A stretch of DNA of 64,000 nucleotides from Palaemon carinicauda. Taxonomy: Eukaryota; Arthropoda; Malacostraca; Decapoda; Palaemonidae. The stretch lies in the NCBI RefSeq assembly GCF_036898095.1, contig NC_090750.1, positions 85,338,075-85,402,074 of the forward strand. The letters run 5' to 3'. Below the pieces are notes generated by a model that ran no database searches, was not told the origin of the DNA, and was given only the letters and a program-made list of their open reading frames with translations. Below, one piece after another: positions 22,189 to 34,074 of the stretch. How positions within the stretch are numbered: the first letter of the stretch is position 1; each line of letters begins with the position of its first letter. The translations under genes were made by a program, and so were the position numbers.

Positions 22189-22256
<68 letters not shown>
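22189..22256 (+). repeat. (GA)n microsatellite
   Basis: About 34 uninterrupted GA units between the two host genes. Unlike the GA runs in DIRS leaders (about 10254, 32660 and 41655), this one is not part of a recognised element. Confidence 0.95.
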
Positions 22257-22257
<1 letters not shown>

Positions 22258-23061
22258 GTAATATACATTTAGTTCATTAGACAAAGTTTGTTTGTTCTTC
22301 TGTCATTTCACTTTGCATGTAACTGTCACTACGAACTGGATAATTCCTGTTTTAGGTATTTCACTATCTTGGAAATAGAGACTGTGTATGTAAGAACATG
22401 ACATACTGCATCGAATGTCAATAATGACAGTAGGTTAACTTTTACTCATAAAAACAATGAACAATACTAATATGAAATATATAAGACATGAAGATGATAT
22501 TACAGTATTTTGTAATGATACTTAAGAAAAAAAGAATAGAATAAGAAAGAAAAAAATCTTGTTGTGTGTCAACAACTTGCATTACTTGTAAACTGTTATG
22601 GTGACATCGTGGGAGTTAGAGGCGGAGAACCGATGATGGTTGAAGAACGCTGTGTAGTTCTTTCTATGGGATTTGTACATAAAAATACACAAAAATAGAC
22701 CTTATGTACTTGTTAATAAGGACTAGAACCGCAAGTATTTATGTTGATGGTGGGGCGAGATGTGACGATCCCTACGTCTTAAAGTTGGAGGTGTCAGGGG
22801 GCGTTTGGGTAATGCCTAAGGTAGGGAATGTTGCCATGGTTAGAGAGTGATGTGATTCTACATGGTAACATAAAAACAGACTAAAATAGCTCTTATACAA
22901 TCAAGAATAAAAGCTAGAATCCTAAAGACTTCCTTGGTTGGCTGAAGAAAGGAGGAGGAGGGGCTAATATCAGGGAGGGAAGGAGAGCTTTTAGTGAAAT
23001 TTCCTGTGTGAACTGTGTCATATATGACCATGTGCTGTAGTGACTTTAATTTCCATGTGGT

Positions 23062-23505
23062 TTATATTTGTGAATGACAGAGCATATTATGGGAATATGA
23101 GGATTTTGCAGCAGAAAGATCTAATGTGAATAAATAATTCAAGATTTTAATAGAAGATCTGGAATCTGCGATGTGCTGTGCACTACCAGAGCCCCTATAG
23201 ACTGGTGCACTATAACAGTTGGGTAAAACTTGTGGAGCTAGGGTAGGGTTCAAAACTAAGCAGGTTAAGATAGGATTTCTGCTTTTATTAGGAAACTCAC
23301 TGGCTTTCTTATATTTCATAAAAGAAATTAAGACATATAAGAGCTTTTGAAGCTTATCACTATCAAAACTGGATTCATTTATGACTGGAGTGGCATTATT
23401 GTCATTCTTGCTACAATCAGCTAACTTGCTTTTTCCTGTAATTTCCCCAGAACTAAAAGTTAGTTTTCTTTTGCACTTTAAAAGTTTAGTTTGTTCAGCA
23501 ATCAT
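23062..23505 (-). other. Unassigned 147-codon open frame
   Basis: An open frame starting MIAEQTKLLKCKRKLTFSSG, with a Lys/Ser-rich N-terminus and a hydrophobic middle LYVLISFMKYKKA. I recognise no family. Just upstream on the same strand another frame reads CEEHEGLTVHPMIK. It lies in the interval between the stop codons of the two host genes, so it could be a decayed mobile element or chance. Confidence 0.25.
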
Positions 23506-26291
23506 TGAAACCTATTTTATCATTGGATGAACAGTAAGGCCTTCATGTTCCTCACAATGCTTTTCTAAGCAAGTCCATTAGTCATTGTGCAAATCAACTG
23601 TTGAAAAATTTAATCATACATACAGATCAGATGAAAAAAAAGTACAATTCTTTTTAAACTTTGGCCCAAATTCAAACAGAAATGGGATAGAATTGTACCT
23701 AAAAAAAAAAAAAAAACTTTGGCTCAAGACACATCCAAAATTAACATGATACCGAGAAACTTTAACCAAAAACTTTAAGTTATCTATTCCCTGTCTTGAA
23801 CTTGGCAAATAGGGACTAGTCCTCAAAGGTGTTCCCTTCAGAAAGCTATTTTCTCAAAATGAACATGACACCTCCAGAAAAACATTACAAAGTTACAAGT
23901 TCTTAAACTTTTGAAATATGAAATCCATACCTCAAATACATAAAGTGATTAGGAATTAGAAAAACTGACAGATGTTAAACATTAGATTAGAGAGATTTTT
24001 CAGTAAGAAAAGTTCCCTCCAATCATCACAGTCACAACTAATAAGCCCCAATGGCAGGTGGGCTTGAAAATCCTTAATCTTCTGTCCATAGATGACAATG
24101 CTGTGGGCATCACAGTAACTGTCTGAGCATTCATGCCGTCAAGAAAAATCATGATTCACAACATTCAAGTAAAATGCAAATGCAAATAAGTTAATTTATC
24201 AATACTTAGGTTAGAGTTTTCAGAGGAAGTTTGTTGAATTTGAATATCCATCATTACTGCATCATGCAACTATTAAGAACCATAATAATGAATATATGAC
24301 AAATTTTCAAAATGGAAGTAGGCTAACTACATAGTGTTAAAGCAGACTTTCTTTAAAAAAAAAAAAATAATATATTATTTTGATCTGGTAATCACAAATG
24401 TGACAGGAATATTACTATACAATAAACTAAAATTTTATTACAAAATCAGAAACTGCTCCCTTAGGTGTAACAACATATTTTCACATAAAAAAATGCCAAA
24501 ATTCAAGGCATGTTAAGTCTGTTTACCTTTATTTCTTTTCTAAAGAACATTTAAGTATGAAGAATCTGCTTTACCAGCAAATTGTGCAATTAACAGATAT
24601 TTTTCACAATCAAGGTGATAAAGGATCAGTTAGTTTAATGACATTCAAACTAGTAATCCTAAAATACGCACTACTTTAAGTTTATGCTGTTACAAAACAA
24701 TCAATATTAGGCCATTTATTTCTTCAACTCATTCACGTAAGATAGTTACATGTAGTACCTTTACTCATTCATTTATCATTCTTAAACTTTATAAAATCTA
24801 TGCTGTTCTTCAGTAAATGTAGAATCCGTCTTTTGTAATTACTATAGAACTGAAAGGTGAATCACATTCCAGAATATCCTTTTGTAAACATAATCATCCA
24901 AACGTAAAATCTGTCTTTTATAATTCTGTAAAACTGAAAGTTGAATCAAATTCAAAAATATCTTTTTGTAATCATAATTAAAGTACAAATGTATGAAATG
25001 ATAAACAAACATAAAAATTGCAAAATTTAAAAAACTATGGCAAGTGTGTTACTGATATAAGATATAGTAATGTGATTTTTTGAAGATGTATACAGTACAA
25101 ATGTTTGTCAAAGCTTTTATAAACAAAATTTTGAGAACCCTTTAATACTAGTTCTCATAGCACTGCTATAACACCTTCATGGCTCAGGTTTCTGTAACCA
25201 CAGATAAGAGCATAAAATGCTACAACAGTCCAAGATATGAAAAGGTTTAACACCTCAAAGCAATTATTTCTAAAATCTTATATATTCATATAGTTTCTCT
25301 GAGAATCACAGAAAAGGTATAATATTTGTGATATTTGTCATGTAAAACTTTGAGTTAATAGGACTACCAAATGGTAGGAATCATATATCTTAGGTATAAC
25401 GTAATACACCTAGCAAATTCCATTACTAATTGCGCTGTGTTGAATTCCTTTACGCAAATCTATATTTGCTTTGTGCATTGGAAAAAAAAAACATTTAAAA
25501 GTGTAAAGTAAGAACTTATTTTTGGGGTATTGAATACACATAAATAATTATTAAACATTAAATCTAAATAACTTATTAACCACTTATTACAGTCGTAAGA
25601 CCATAAACAATGACATGAACTAATTCAAGTTTTAAAAAATCATTTGAGCAAAGGGCACCTTTATAAAATTCGTTGATCAGTATCTGTTAAACATATGCAT
25701 GAGATGTTCAGTGACTCTGACTAGTAAAGCAGATAAGATTTCTGCACACAAGAATATATCAAGTGGTTCCAGTGTTGAATTAAATGATTCTAAAGTGATT
25801 GCCATCTGGACACAGGAATATATTTACTATTGATGAAAACACATTATATTAACAGAAAACAACCATTTACAACTAATCATGTATACTGAGACAAGGGATA
25901 GCTCTAAACAAGAGAGACACATATGCAAAAACAATACTGAAGGACTGCATGCTGAGAAGGAACTACATAGATACTATATAGTACTATATTATAAAATGAA
26001 AGGCTTTCATACACTATAAAAGTTAAAAATCACAAACACACTCATCCCAAGAGATACAGATACTACAAACAGCTCCTTCACAAAGAACTACAGTACAGTT
26101 CTAAACAAAACTATTATTAATACCCATATATTACTACATTCAACACATCTTTAGTAACAAACATTTTGTATCAATAGTTTCAAACCATAACTGTAAAAGG
26201 GATTTCCCTGCATGCATTCGTATATTAGTATCAGAGACCATTTTTACACAATACCTTATAAATACATTCAGTGTTCAAACTATCACATTCA

Positions 26292-26476
26292 CTAATACAA
26301 AATTGTCTGGTTTTTAAAACTTGATATTGACTGATAGCTGTTTTTAGTGGTGGATTGAGAGTCACTATGAGATGTAACAGGCCGATTTTGACCCTTTATA
26401 ACTAATTCTAATTCAGTATAATCACTTAAACGTCTGACATCTTTGTCGTTACGAAGACGAGTGTTTGGAAGTTTCC
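26292..26476 (-). CDS. ANKRD40: ANKRD40-like terminal coding exon
   Basis: A 185-bp coding segment after acceptor AG at 26478-26477. It encodes KLPNTRLRNDKDVRRLSDYT then ELELVIKG and a Ser/Thr-rich tail ending NQTILY and TAG (26294-26292). The KLPNTRLR.DKDVRRL block is the most diagnostic piece of the ANKRD40 family. The 3' UTR continues toward lower coordinates; its end was not located. Confidence 0.9.
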
Positions 26477-26634
26477 TGAAAGCAAATTGAAATTTACCAA
26501 ATCTCCCTTCTTAAAGCTAATTTCTTCATATTCTCAAGACAATCAGATGATTTTCCAAAAACAAAATCTCAATACAGGTACTACAGTACTCTATATCTAC
26601 AATATTTTACAGTATAAAGCAAAATAAGTCTTAC

Positions 26635-26782
26635 CGTATTCTTTCAACCATCTGTGGGTTGATAGCTAACTCTCTGCAGCACGTAATTAGAAGATTGCTG
26701 TAGTTCATATGGGTAGGTTGGAATTCAACTTCTATGAAATCTGGATCACTAGAATATGCTACCCGCACTTTCAAAACTATTT
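26635..26782 (-). CDS. ANKRD40: ANKRD40-like exon: start of C-terminal domain
   Basis: A 148-bp exon with acceptor AG at 26784-26783 and donor GTAAGA at 26634-26629. It encodes EIVLKVRVAYSSDPDFIEVE then a segment ending LLITCCRELAINPQMVERIR. The 'VLKVRV...DFIEVE' and 'CCRELGI.P..V..IRKLPN' signatures are typical of the ANKRD40 C-terminal domain. DIRS copy B ends at 26815, leaving 30-odd bases between the element and the splice acceptor. Confidence 0.9.
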
Positions 26783-27049
26783 CTGTTCAATAAAATTTAT
26801 TTAATTAAAAATATGTTATTTTCATTAGTAAAATAAATTTTTGAATATACTTACCCGATAATCATGTAGCTGTCAACTCCGTTGCCCGACAGAATTCTAC
26901 GGAAGGGATACGCCAGCGATCGCTATACAAGAGGGGGGTGTACTCACAAGCGCCACCTGTGGCCAGGTACTGCAGTACTTCTTGTTGACACCACTTCAAT
27001 TTTTCCTCGGTCCACTGGTTCTATGGGGAGGAAGGGTGGGTCAATTAAA

Positions 27050-27160
27050 TCATGATTATCGGGTAAGTATATTCAAAAATTTATTTTACTAATGAAAATA
27101 ACATTTTTCAATATTAAACTTACCCGATAATCATGTAGCTGATTCACACCCAGGGAGGTG
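27050..27160 (-). repeat. Copy B internal complementary region
   Basis: On the + strand CATGATTATCGGGTAAG...GAAAATAAC meets ATTTTTCAATATTAAAC at about 27100-27103. The first arm is the complement of the element end at 26815-26870. The second is the complement of the end at 33605-33641. The arms at 26815-26870 and 27050-27102 could fold into a large stem-loop. Confidence 0.9.
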
Positions 27161-27525
27161 GGTGAAAACCAGTGTACATGTATATCAAGAAGCTAAGTAT
27201 CCCGTATTTCATATTATCAGTTATTCAAAATAACAATGAAATTACAAGTACCTGGTAAGGAAGTCGACTTGAGCCATTACTCTGCCTTAAATAAGTTCGT
27301 CTTCCTTACTGAGCGCAGCGTTCCTCTTAGGAGGCTGAACAACTCTAAGGTGCTGAAGTATCAAGGGCTGCAACCCATACTAAAGGACCTCATCACAACC
27401 TTTAACCTCGGCGCTTCTCAAGAAAGAATTGACCACCCGCCAAATCAACAAGGATGTGGAAGGCTTCTTAGCCGACCGTACAACCCATAAAAAGTATTCA
27501 AGAGAAAGGTTAAAAGGTTATGGGA

Positions 27526-28693
27526 TTATGGGAATGTAGTGGCTGAGCCCTCGCCTACTACTGCATTCGTTGCTACGAATGGTCCCAGGGTGTAGCAGTA
27601 CTCGTAAAGAGACTGGACATCTTTGAGATAGAATGATGCGAACACTGACTTGCTTCTCCAATAGGTTGCATCCATAACACTCTGCAGAGAATGGCTCTGT
27701 TTGAAGGCCACTGAAGTAGCCACAGCTCCTACTTCATGTGTCCTTACCTTCAGCAAAGCAAGGTCTTCTTCCTTCAGATGAGAATGTGCTTCCCTAATCA
27801 GAAGCCTGAATAGTAAGAAACTGAGTTCTTAGAACTTGGAAAAGAAGGTTTCTTGATGGCACACCATAAGGCTTCTGATTGCCCTCGTAAAGGTTAAGAC
27901 CTTTTTAGATAGTACCTAAGAGCTCTAACTGGGCAAAGTACTCTCTCCAGTTCATTCCCCACCAAGTTGGACAGGCTTGGGATCTCGAACGACTTAGGCC
28001 AAGGACGTGAAGGAAGTTCGTTTAGCAAAAACCGAGCTGCAAGGAACATGTAGCCGTTTCAGATGTGAAAACAATGATCCTGCTGAAGGCGTGGATCTCA
28101 CTTACTCTTTTAGCTGTTGTCAAGCACACGAGGAAAAGAGTTTTTAATGTGAGGTCCTAAAAAGAGGCTGATTGGAGAGGTTCAAATCTTGATGACATAA
28201 GGAACCTTAGGACCACGTCTAGATTCCAGCCTGGAGTGGACAACCGACGTTCCTTTGAGGTCTCAAAAGACCTAGGGAGGTCCTGTAGATCTTTGTTGAT
28301 GGAAAGATCCAAGCCTCTGTGGCGGAAAACCGCTGCCAACATACTTCTGTAACCCTTGATCGTAGGAGCTGAAAGGGATCTTACTTTCCTTAGATATAAC
28401 AGGAAGTCAGCAATCCGGGTTACAGTGGTACTGGTTGAGGAAACTGCATTGGTCTTGTACCAGCTACGGAAGACTTCCCCTTGAGACTGATAGATTCTGA
28501 GAGTGGATGTTCTCCTTGCTTTGGCAATCGCTCTGGCTGCCTCCTTAGAAAAGCCCCTAGCTCTTGAGAGTCTTTCGAAAGTCTGAAGGCAGTCAGACGA
28601 AGAGCGTGGAGGTTTGGGTGTACCTTCTTTACGTGAGGTAGACGTAGAAGGTTCACTCCTAGAGGAAGAGTCCTGGGAATGTCGACCAGCCAT
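27526..28693 (-). pseudogene. Copy B tyrosine recombinase, broken and with a lost catalytic Arg
   Basis: Starts with MAGRHSQDSSSR at 28693. The N-terminal half is open to about 28157 (KARRTSTLRIYQS, APTIKGYRSMLAAVFRHRG). The middle, about 27760-28157, has frameshifts. The C-terminal part reads VRTHEVGAVATS and YWRSKSVFASFYLKD. The HxxR motif has become HEVG, so the second catalytic arginine is replaced by glycine; E and the family 1 copies keep Arg. The copy is therefore recombinase-dead on two grounds. Confidence 0.85.
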
Positions 28694-29870
28694 TGCAGTA
28701 CCTCTAAGAACCATTCTCTCGCGGGCCAGAGCGGAGCCAACCAACGTCAGCCGTGTCCCTTTGCGAGAGGAGAACTTCTGAAGTACCCTGTTGACAATCT
28801 TGAACGGCGGGAATGCATACAGGTCGAGATGGAACCAATCCAGCAGAAAAGCATCCACGTGAACTGCTGCTGGGTCTGGAATCGGAGAACAATACAACAG
28901 GAGTCTCTAGGTATTGAGGTAGCGAACAGATCTATGGTTGGCTGACCCCACAGGGCCCAAAGTCTGCTGCAAACATTCTTGTGAAGGGTCCACTCTGTGG
29001 GGATGACCTGACCCTTCCGGCTGAGGTGATCTGCCATGACATTCATACCGCCCTGAATGAACCTCGTTACCAGCGTGAGCTTTCGATCTTTAGACCAGAT
29101 GAGGAGGTCCCTTGCGATCTAGAACAACTTCACGAAAGAGTCCCTCCGTGCTTGAAGATGTAAGCCAGGGCTGTGGTGTTGTCAGAGTCCACCTCCACCA
29201 CTTTGTTAAGCTGGAGGGACTTGAAGTTATCAAGGCCAGAAGAACCGCCAACAACTCCTTGCAATTGATGTGAAGTGTCCTTTGCTCCTGATTCCATGTT
29301 CCCGAGCATTCCTGTCCGTCCAAAGTCGCACCCCAGCCCGTGTCTGATGCGTCCGAGAGGAGACGGCGGTCGGGTTTCTGAACAGCCAAAGGTAGACTTC
29401 CTTGAGAAGAAAGCTGTTCTTACACCACGCGAGAGAAGACCTCCTCTCTTCGGAAACAGGAACTGAGACCGTCTCTAGCGTCATGTCCTTTATCCAGTGA
29501 GCAGCTAGATGATACTGAAGGGGGGGAGGTGGAGTCTCCCTAACACGATGAACAGGGCCAGCGATGAAAGTGTCCCTGTTAGACTCATCCACTACCTGAC
29601 TGAGCATCGGTTCCTTCTCAGCATGCTCTGGATGCATTCTAGGGCTTGGAAGATCCTTGGGGCCGACGGAAAAGCCCGAAAAGCTCGACTCTGAAGATCC
29701 ATACCCAGGGAGACAATGGTCTGGGATGGTACGACCTGAGACTCCTCAAAATCGACCAGGGGGCCCAGTTCCTTGGTCAGATCCATAGTCCATCTGAGAA
29801 TCTCCAGACAGCGACGACTTGTGGGAGCTCTTAAAAGCCAGTCGTCTGACGGAGCCGGACATAAGATCAT
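28430..29870 (-). pseudogene. Copy B RNase H/methyltransferase with truncated RT
   Basis: Reading from high to low coordinates: DDWLLRAPTSRRCLEILR (end of the RT palm), SQTIVSLGMDLQS, then RNase H pieces (SDTGWGATLDGQECSG, HINCKELLAVLLAL), GMNVMADHLSRKGQ, and PTIDLFATS...DAFLLDW...YAFPPF of the methyltransferase-like domain. Everything N-terminal to DDWLL is missing and gag sequence is joined there. The same joint occurs in E. Several frameshifts are also present. Confidence 0.8.
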
Positions 29871-29874
29871 GGTA

Positions 29875-32303
29875 CTGCTGCACAGTCTGTGAACTGTCAA
29901 CCATGGGGAAGCGAGGAAGTACAGTGACAACCCGAAGCTGTCTAGACTGTCTGGGTCGTACAGACAACTCCTTATCGGGTTGCTGAGGTTGCCGCACTGC
30001 GTCACAACAAGTCACTTCTGCTGGTTGTTGAACGTCTTCCCAGTGACACACTGACTCTGTAAACAAAAAATCCTCTAACAAGGACTAAGCTTGGACTGCA
30101 TGTCTTGCAACACAGCTCAAGGTCTATGGGAGCAGGTGTGGTAACAGACGGGGTTAGCGACTGAAGTGGAACCATTACCTTCCCTGGAAGCATGTTATGC
30201 TTAAATAAAAGTCCATAGGAGGCTACGCAGCTAAAGGCTCCTCTCCAAATGACAGAGTCCTCAAGGGAATATCAGAAGGAGGGAGAAAAGCACTTTCTCA
30301 TCTACAGGGACCATATCCGAGAAAAGCTAAGTTCTCTCAGTGAGGGTTTCACTGGTGCAAAAGCAGCAGACTAGAAGGCAACGTTATGAAACTGCTTGAC
30401 AGTCTAGTGAGTTGGCAACAACCAAAGATGTATGACTGAGAAGCATGCGGTAAGGTATGCAGAGCATGTTGTATGCAGAGCATGCTGTATGCAGAGCATG
30501 CTGTATGTAGAGCATGCTGTATGCAGAGCATGCTGTATGCAGAGCATGCTGTATGCAGAGCATGCTGTATGAAGAGCATGCTGTATGCAGAGCATGCTGT
30601 ATGCAGAGCATGCTGTATGCAGAGCATGCGGTAAGGTATGCAGAGCATGTTGTATGCAGAGCATGCTGTATGCAGAGCATGCTGTATGCAGAGCATGCTG
30701 TATGCAGAGCATGCTGTATGCAGAGCATGCTGTATGTAGAGCATGCTGTAAGGTAAGCAGAGCGTGTTGCATGGCGTGTAACATTTCTCAGAAATTCCAT
30801 GACCAGTGCTAGAGTGAGTAATATCGCATTACCGTCCATTGAAAGTGCACGTGCAGAGGGAATTGATTTAGACTGTTTTGTTGATGAATTTGATAGCCGG
30901 CATGATAATCGTAGAATTAAGCTACACTAAATGTACTATAATCTACTTCACCTCAGGAAAGGGAAACTCGCCCTGTTGGCAACACTGCATTACTTCATGC
31001 ATGCTTGCATGGGGTTTAATATCAACATAATATTTACCTTACATTCATAACTCATGATTCATTTTTGTTTTGAAGATATTTTTGCCATATCTTGCGATTT
31101 TGTTAAAAATATATTGCAAGGAATACATATATATTTTTATATAAGTAATACAAATAACCTCCATTATCATAATGTTTGTGTAGGCATACATGTATATGAT
31201 TACAAATGCAAGTTATGAAAGTAATGAGGTGTTATTATTGTCATTTGTTATTCCCAAGTTGAATGGGAAGAGGCTCAAGTTGAGGAGAAAGTGGCAGATG
31301 CATGCGTTGAGGTGGCTGACTCATAGCATGAGGTTGCTGCCTCAAGAGTTGCGCTTGCTGTAAGGGTTGCGGATGCGCAGTAGCAGGTTCCTGAGTAACG
31401 AGTTAAGGTTCCTGAGGTGTGAGCTGCGAGAGTTGAGGTAGCGGCTGCGCAGAACGCAGTTCTTGTCTCGCGAGTTGAGGTTCCTGAGGTGCTAGCCAAA
31501 GGAGTTGAGGCTCTTGCCTTGAGGAGGGTTGGGTTGTCGTACCTCAAGAGATTGTTGCCTCGCTGGTGGAACCGCAAGCGGAAGCGGAGGAAGTAAGGCA
31601 TAAGATTCCTGCTCCCATTGCTGAGGTTGCCTTAAGGAAGGCGGAGGTTGCTGCACACCGCTGGTAACTGGCAACTCAGTACGCGGTAAGGTATCCTGAG
31701 GAACCTCAACATCGTACGCCTGGCAGACTGGACTGCGGTGAGGCGGAGCGATCGCAGGAGGAGGTGTAACCTTCTCAGCCTGACACTCACGCATTAAGAC
31801 CGCAAGCTGTGACTGCATGGACTGCAGCAAAGTCATCTTGGGGTCGGCAGACGCTAAGGTCTGCTGAGGCAAAGCCTTAACAGAAGATGAGGTCTGTTGC
31901 GGCATCACCTTACCTCTCTTAGGAGGTGTGCAGTCACCTGATGACTGCGGAGAGTCAGAGCTAACCCAATGACTGCATCCGGGTTGTTGAACTCTAGAGG
32001 TCTGGACTTTACGTTTAAGAGGTCTTGAGACCTGAGTCCAGCGTTATCTCCCCGAAATTTCTTCTGCAGACGAGTAAAATAAGGGCTCAATCGTCTGCGG
32101 GTGGGAGTGACGGTCTCTGTAAGACACGCCCGCAACCACCGAGGATACTTCTGTGCGCCGATCAAGGCCTGCCGAACCCTTTTGCCCTTCGACATTGCTT
32201 CTCCCCTGGGCTTGGGAGCTTGCAAGAGGTCCCGGACTGGGAGGACGACTGGCACGCAAGAAGTACCCTCACGCACAACACTGACACACTTTGCGCTAAT
32301 CAC
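29875..32303 (-). pseudogene. Copy B gag-like region, broken
   Basis: Recognisable parts are a start-proximal segment with RPPSPGPLASSQAQGRSNVE near 32220, a segment PKMTLLQSMQSQLAVLMREC near 31840, a long Pro/Gln/Val-rich repetitive stretch to about 31280, and a VDSSQTVQQYHDLM unit at the RT junction. A minisatellite at 30442-30771 and about 450 bp not present in E (30810-31250) interrupt it. Frames change repeatedly. Function is inferred only from position and similarity to the D ORF1. Confidence 0.6.
30442..30771 (+). repeat. 16-bp minisatellite in DIRS copy B
   Basis: About twenty tandem units of GTATGCAGAGCATGCT with occasional changes (GTAAGGTATGCAGAGC, TGTAG variants). The unit contains GCATGC. 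Because 16 is not a multiple of 3, every frame of a strand cycles through the same 16 codons, giving long frames on both strands that read as Cys/His/Ala-rich repeats. These are not genes. A shorter, more diverged array occupies the same place in copy E. Confidence 0.95.
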
Positions 32304-34074
32304 TTATCACTTTGAATTTCTGTTTGCACTTATTTCACTGAACTCGAAACTTTAAGTGGTTTGTACCTGAAACACGCAATTCTATCCTTCTTTAAAAGTT
32401 AGTAATTGCGAAAACAGAATTACAATGTAACAGAAAAATCTAATGAAAGATAAATAATTCAGTGGCTGGAAAGAGACTAAACACTAGATCAAATAAACTA
32501 CGTTTAAAATCTCTCACCGCATAAAGCTTGAGAACAAGAATAAACTCTAGAAACGTTTACCTTCTTCCCCTAAAGAGACTAGGGAGAAGAGCAAAAACGA
32601 TAACAACGTTACTCGCTTGAACGAAACGTTTATCCAGCTCTCTCTCCCTCCGTCTCCATCTCTCTCTCTCTCTCTCTCTTGACATAGAACCTGAGAGAAG
32701 AGCCCAATCATATATACTCGTTAAAACATATTATTGTTAAAGGAAAAAAACTGAAAGATTTCCCAAATAAAAAGTTCCTTTATAAGAATTAAAACCATTA
32801 AGCTAAGAAAGAATGAACAAAACGCTAGACACGGTTTACTCTTACTGCAACGTGACACCGTGAAAGTTCTCTCTCTATCGTAACGATAGAGCGCAAGCTG
32901 AACGTTCTGAACGTCAACAACTGCAGAGACAAAACAAAACGTTAGTTCAACTTTGAAACAGTACGAGACTATCAAAGAAATTCTTTCAAAAACATTAAAA
33001 TAGCAGAATATGTTAACAGGTAAAACCGAAATGACGGGCTCAATGTTAATTAACTTCGGTACAAGAAAAGACCGCCTACTATTAGGAAAGGTCGAATATA
33101 AACAAATATAAAAATTAATTTAATAATTTTATAAAAAAAGGAAGTTAATCGAAGAGGCCTATAAATGGCGGAGAGATATAAAATAAATCTATAACTTTTG
33201 TGAGCAAAATTAAGAAAAAGAGTCTATACTCTCTTAGACACCAACACTTCCGTCTAAGGGAAGGGTCGGCCATTTAAAGGTGAAAGAGAGTTCATACTCT
33301 CTTCGTCACCATAATTAATCAAATTAATTCCAAAAGCTAGCTAAGCTAATAATAAAACTTCCTGAATAGCGAAAGCTGAAATCTTAGAGCAATACTTCAC
33401 CAAAAACCGTGAACAAGACTCCAAAATTATAAGCGTATCCATGAACGTCTTGCCGGAAGCACGACAGAGGAAAAATTGAAGTGGTGTCAACAAGAAGTAC
33501 TGCAGTACCTGGCCACAGGTGGCGCTTGTGAGTACACCCCCCTCTTGTATAGCGATCGCTGGCGTATCCCTTCCGTAGAATTCTGTCGGGCAACGGAGTT
33601 GACAGCTACATGATTATCGGGTAAGTTTAATATTGAAAAATATGAATTAAAAGTATTTCGACATAATAAGATTAAGATACATCTTTCATAAAGGGATTTT
33701 GACGAAGGAAATATCTATTTCTGGGGGAGGGACCTGTGTCGCCCAGTGAAATGCTCCTTAAAGCACCATTTCTAAGGTATAAATACTGCTAAAATTACCA
33801 GAGAAAAAGTTGCATGGAATGCCAGGAATAAACCCATCTCGCATACAATCAATTCAAAATTATTGTTCACTAACTTACACAGAACAGTTTCTTAAATAAT
33901 TCACATTAAAAAGGAAACCTGCAGCTATTTTAGATGGAGAGGGTCCTTTTGAGCTCTACTACATGTAAAGATTATTTTTGTTAACTATTTCATCCAAAAT
34001 TACTTATATATTTTATGATTACGTATCCCAAAGCTGAATTTACAGATTTTTCAAAGTTTAGATCTTTCATGTAT

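Larger units (their letters stand above)
21951..26291. other. AT-rich interval before the ANKRD40-like stop codon
   Basis: Holds the (GA)n run at 22189 and the unassigned frame at 23062-23505. The remainder is AT-rich and featureless by eye and may be largely 3' UTR of the - strand gene. Confidence 0.4.
26815..33641 (-). mobile_element. DIRS copy B (family 2), full length, in an ANKRD40 intron
   Basis: A 6.8-kb DIRS1-like element on the - strand. The left edge (its 3' end) begins GTTATTTTCATTAG at 26815. The right edge (5' end) finishes ...TTAATATTGAAAAAT at 33641. Inverted terminal repeats lie at roughly 26862-27000 and 33470-33620, and the ICR at 27050-27160. Inside are a 16-bp minisatellite, broken gag, RT/RNase H/methyltransferase and recombinase. 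It ends about 30 bp upstream of an ANKRD40 splice acceptor. Nearly identical to E where both are visible. Confidence 0.9.

Noticed and set aside
22036..22284. Poly-Ser/Leu open frame
   Set aside because: Translation of the (GA)n microsatellite.
30442..30771. CRISPR array
   Set aside because: The repeats are directly contiguous 16-mers without unique spacers, in a eukaryotic retroelement. No cas genes.
30349..30839. Cys/His-rich proteins over the 30.4-30.8 kb array (also 63.2-63.5 kb)
   Set aside because: Long frames exist in several phases of both strands because a 16-bp repeat without stops is open everywhere. There is no evidence for translation.
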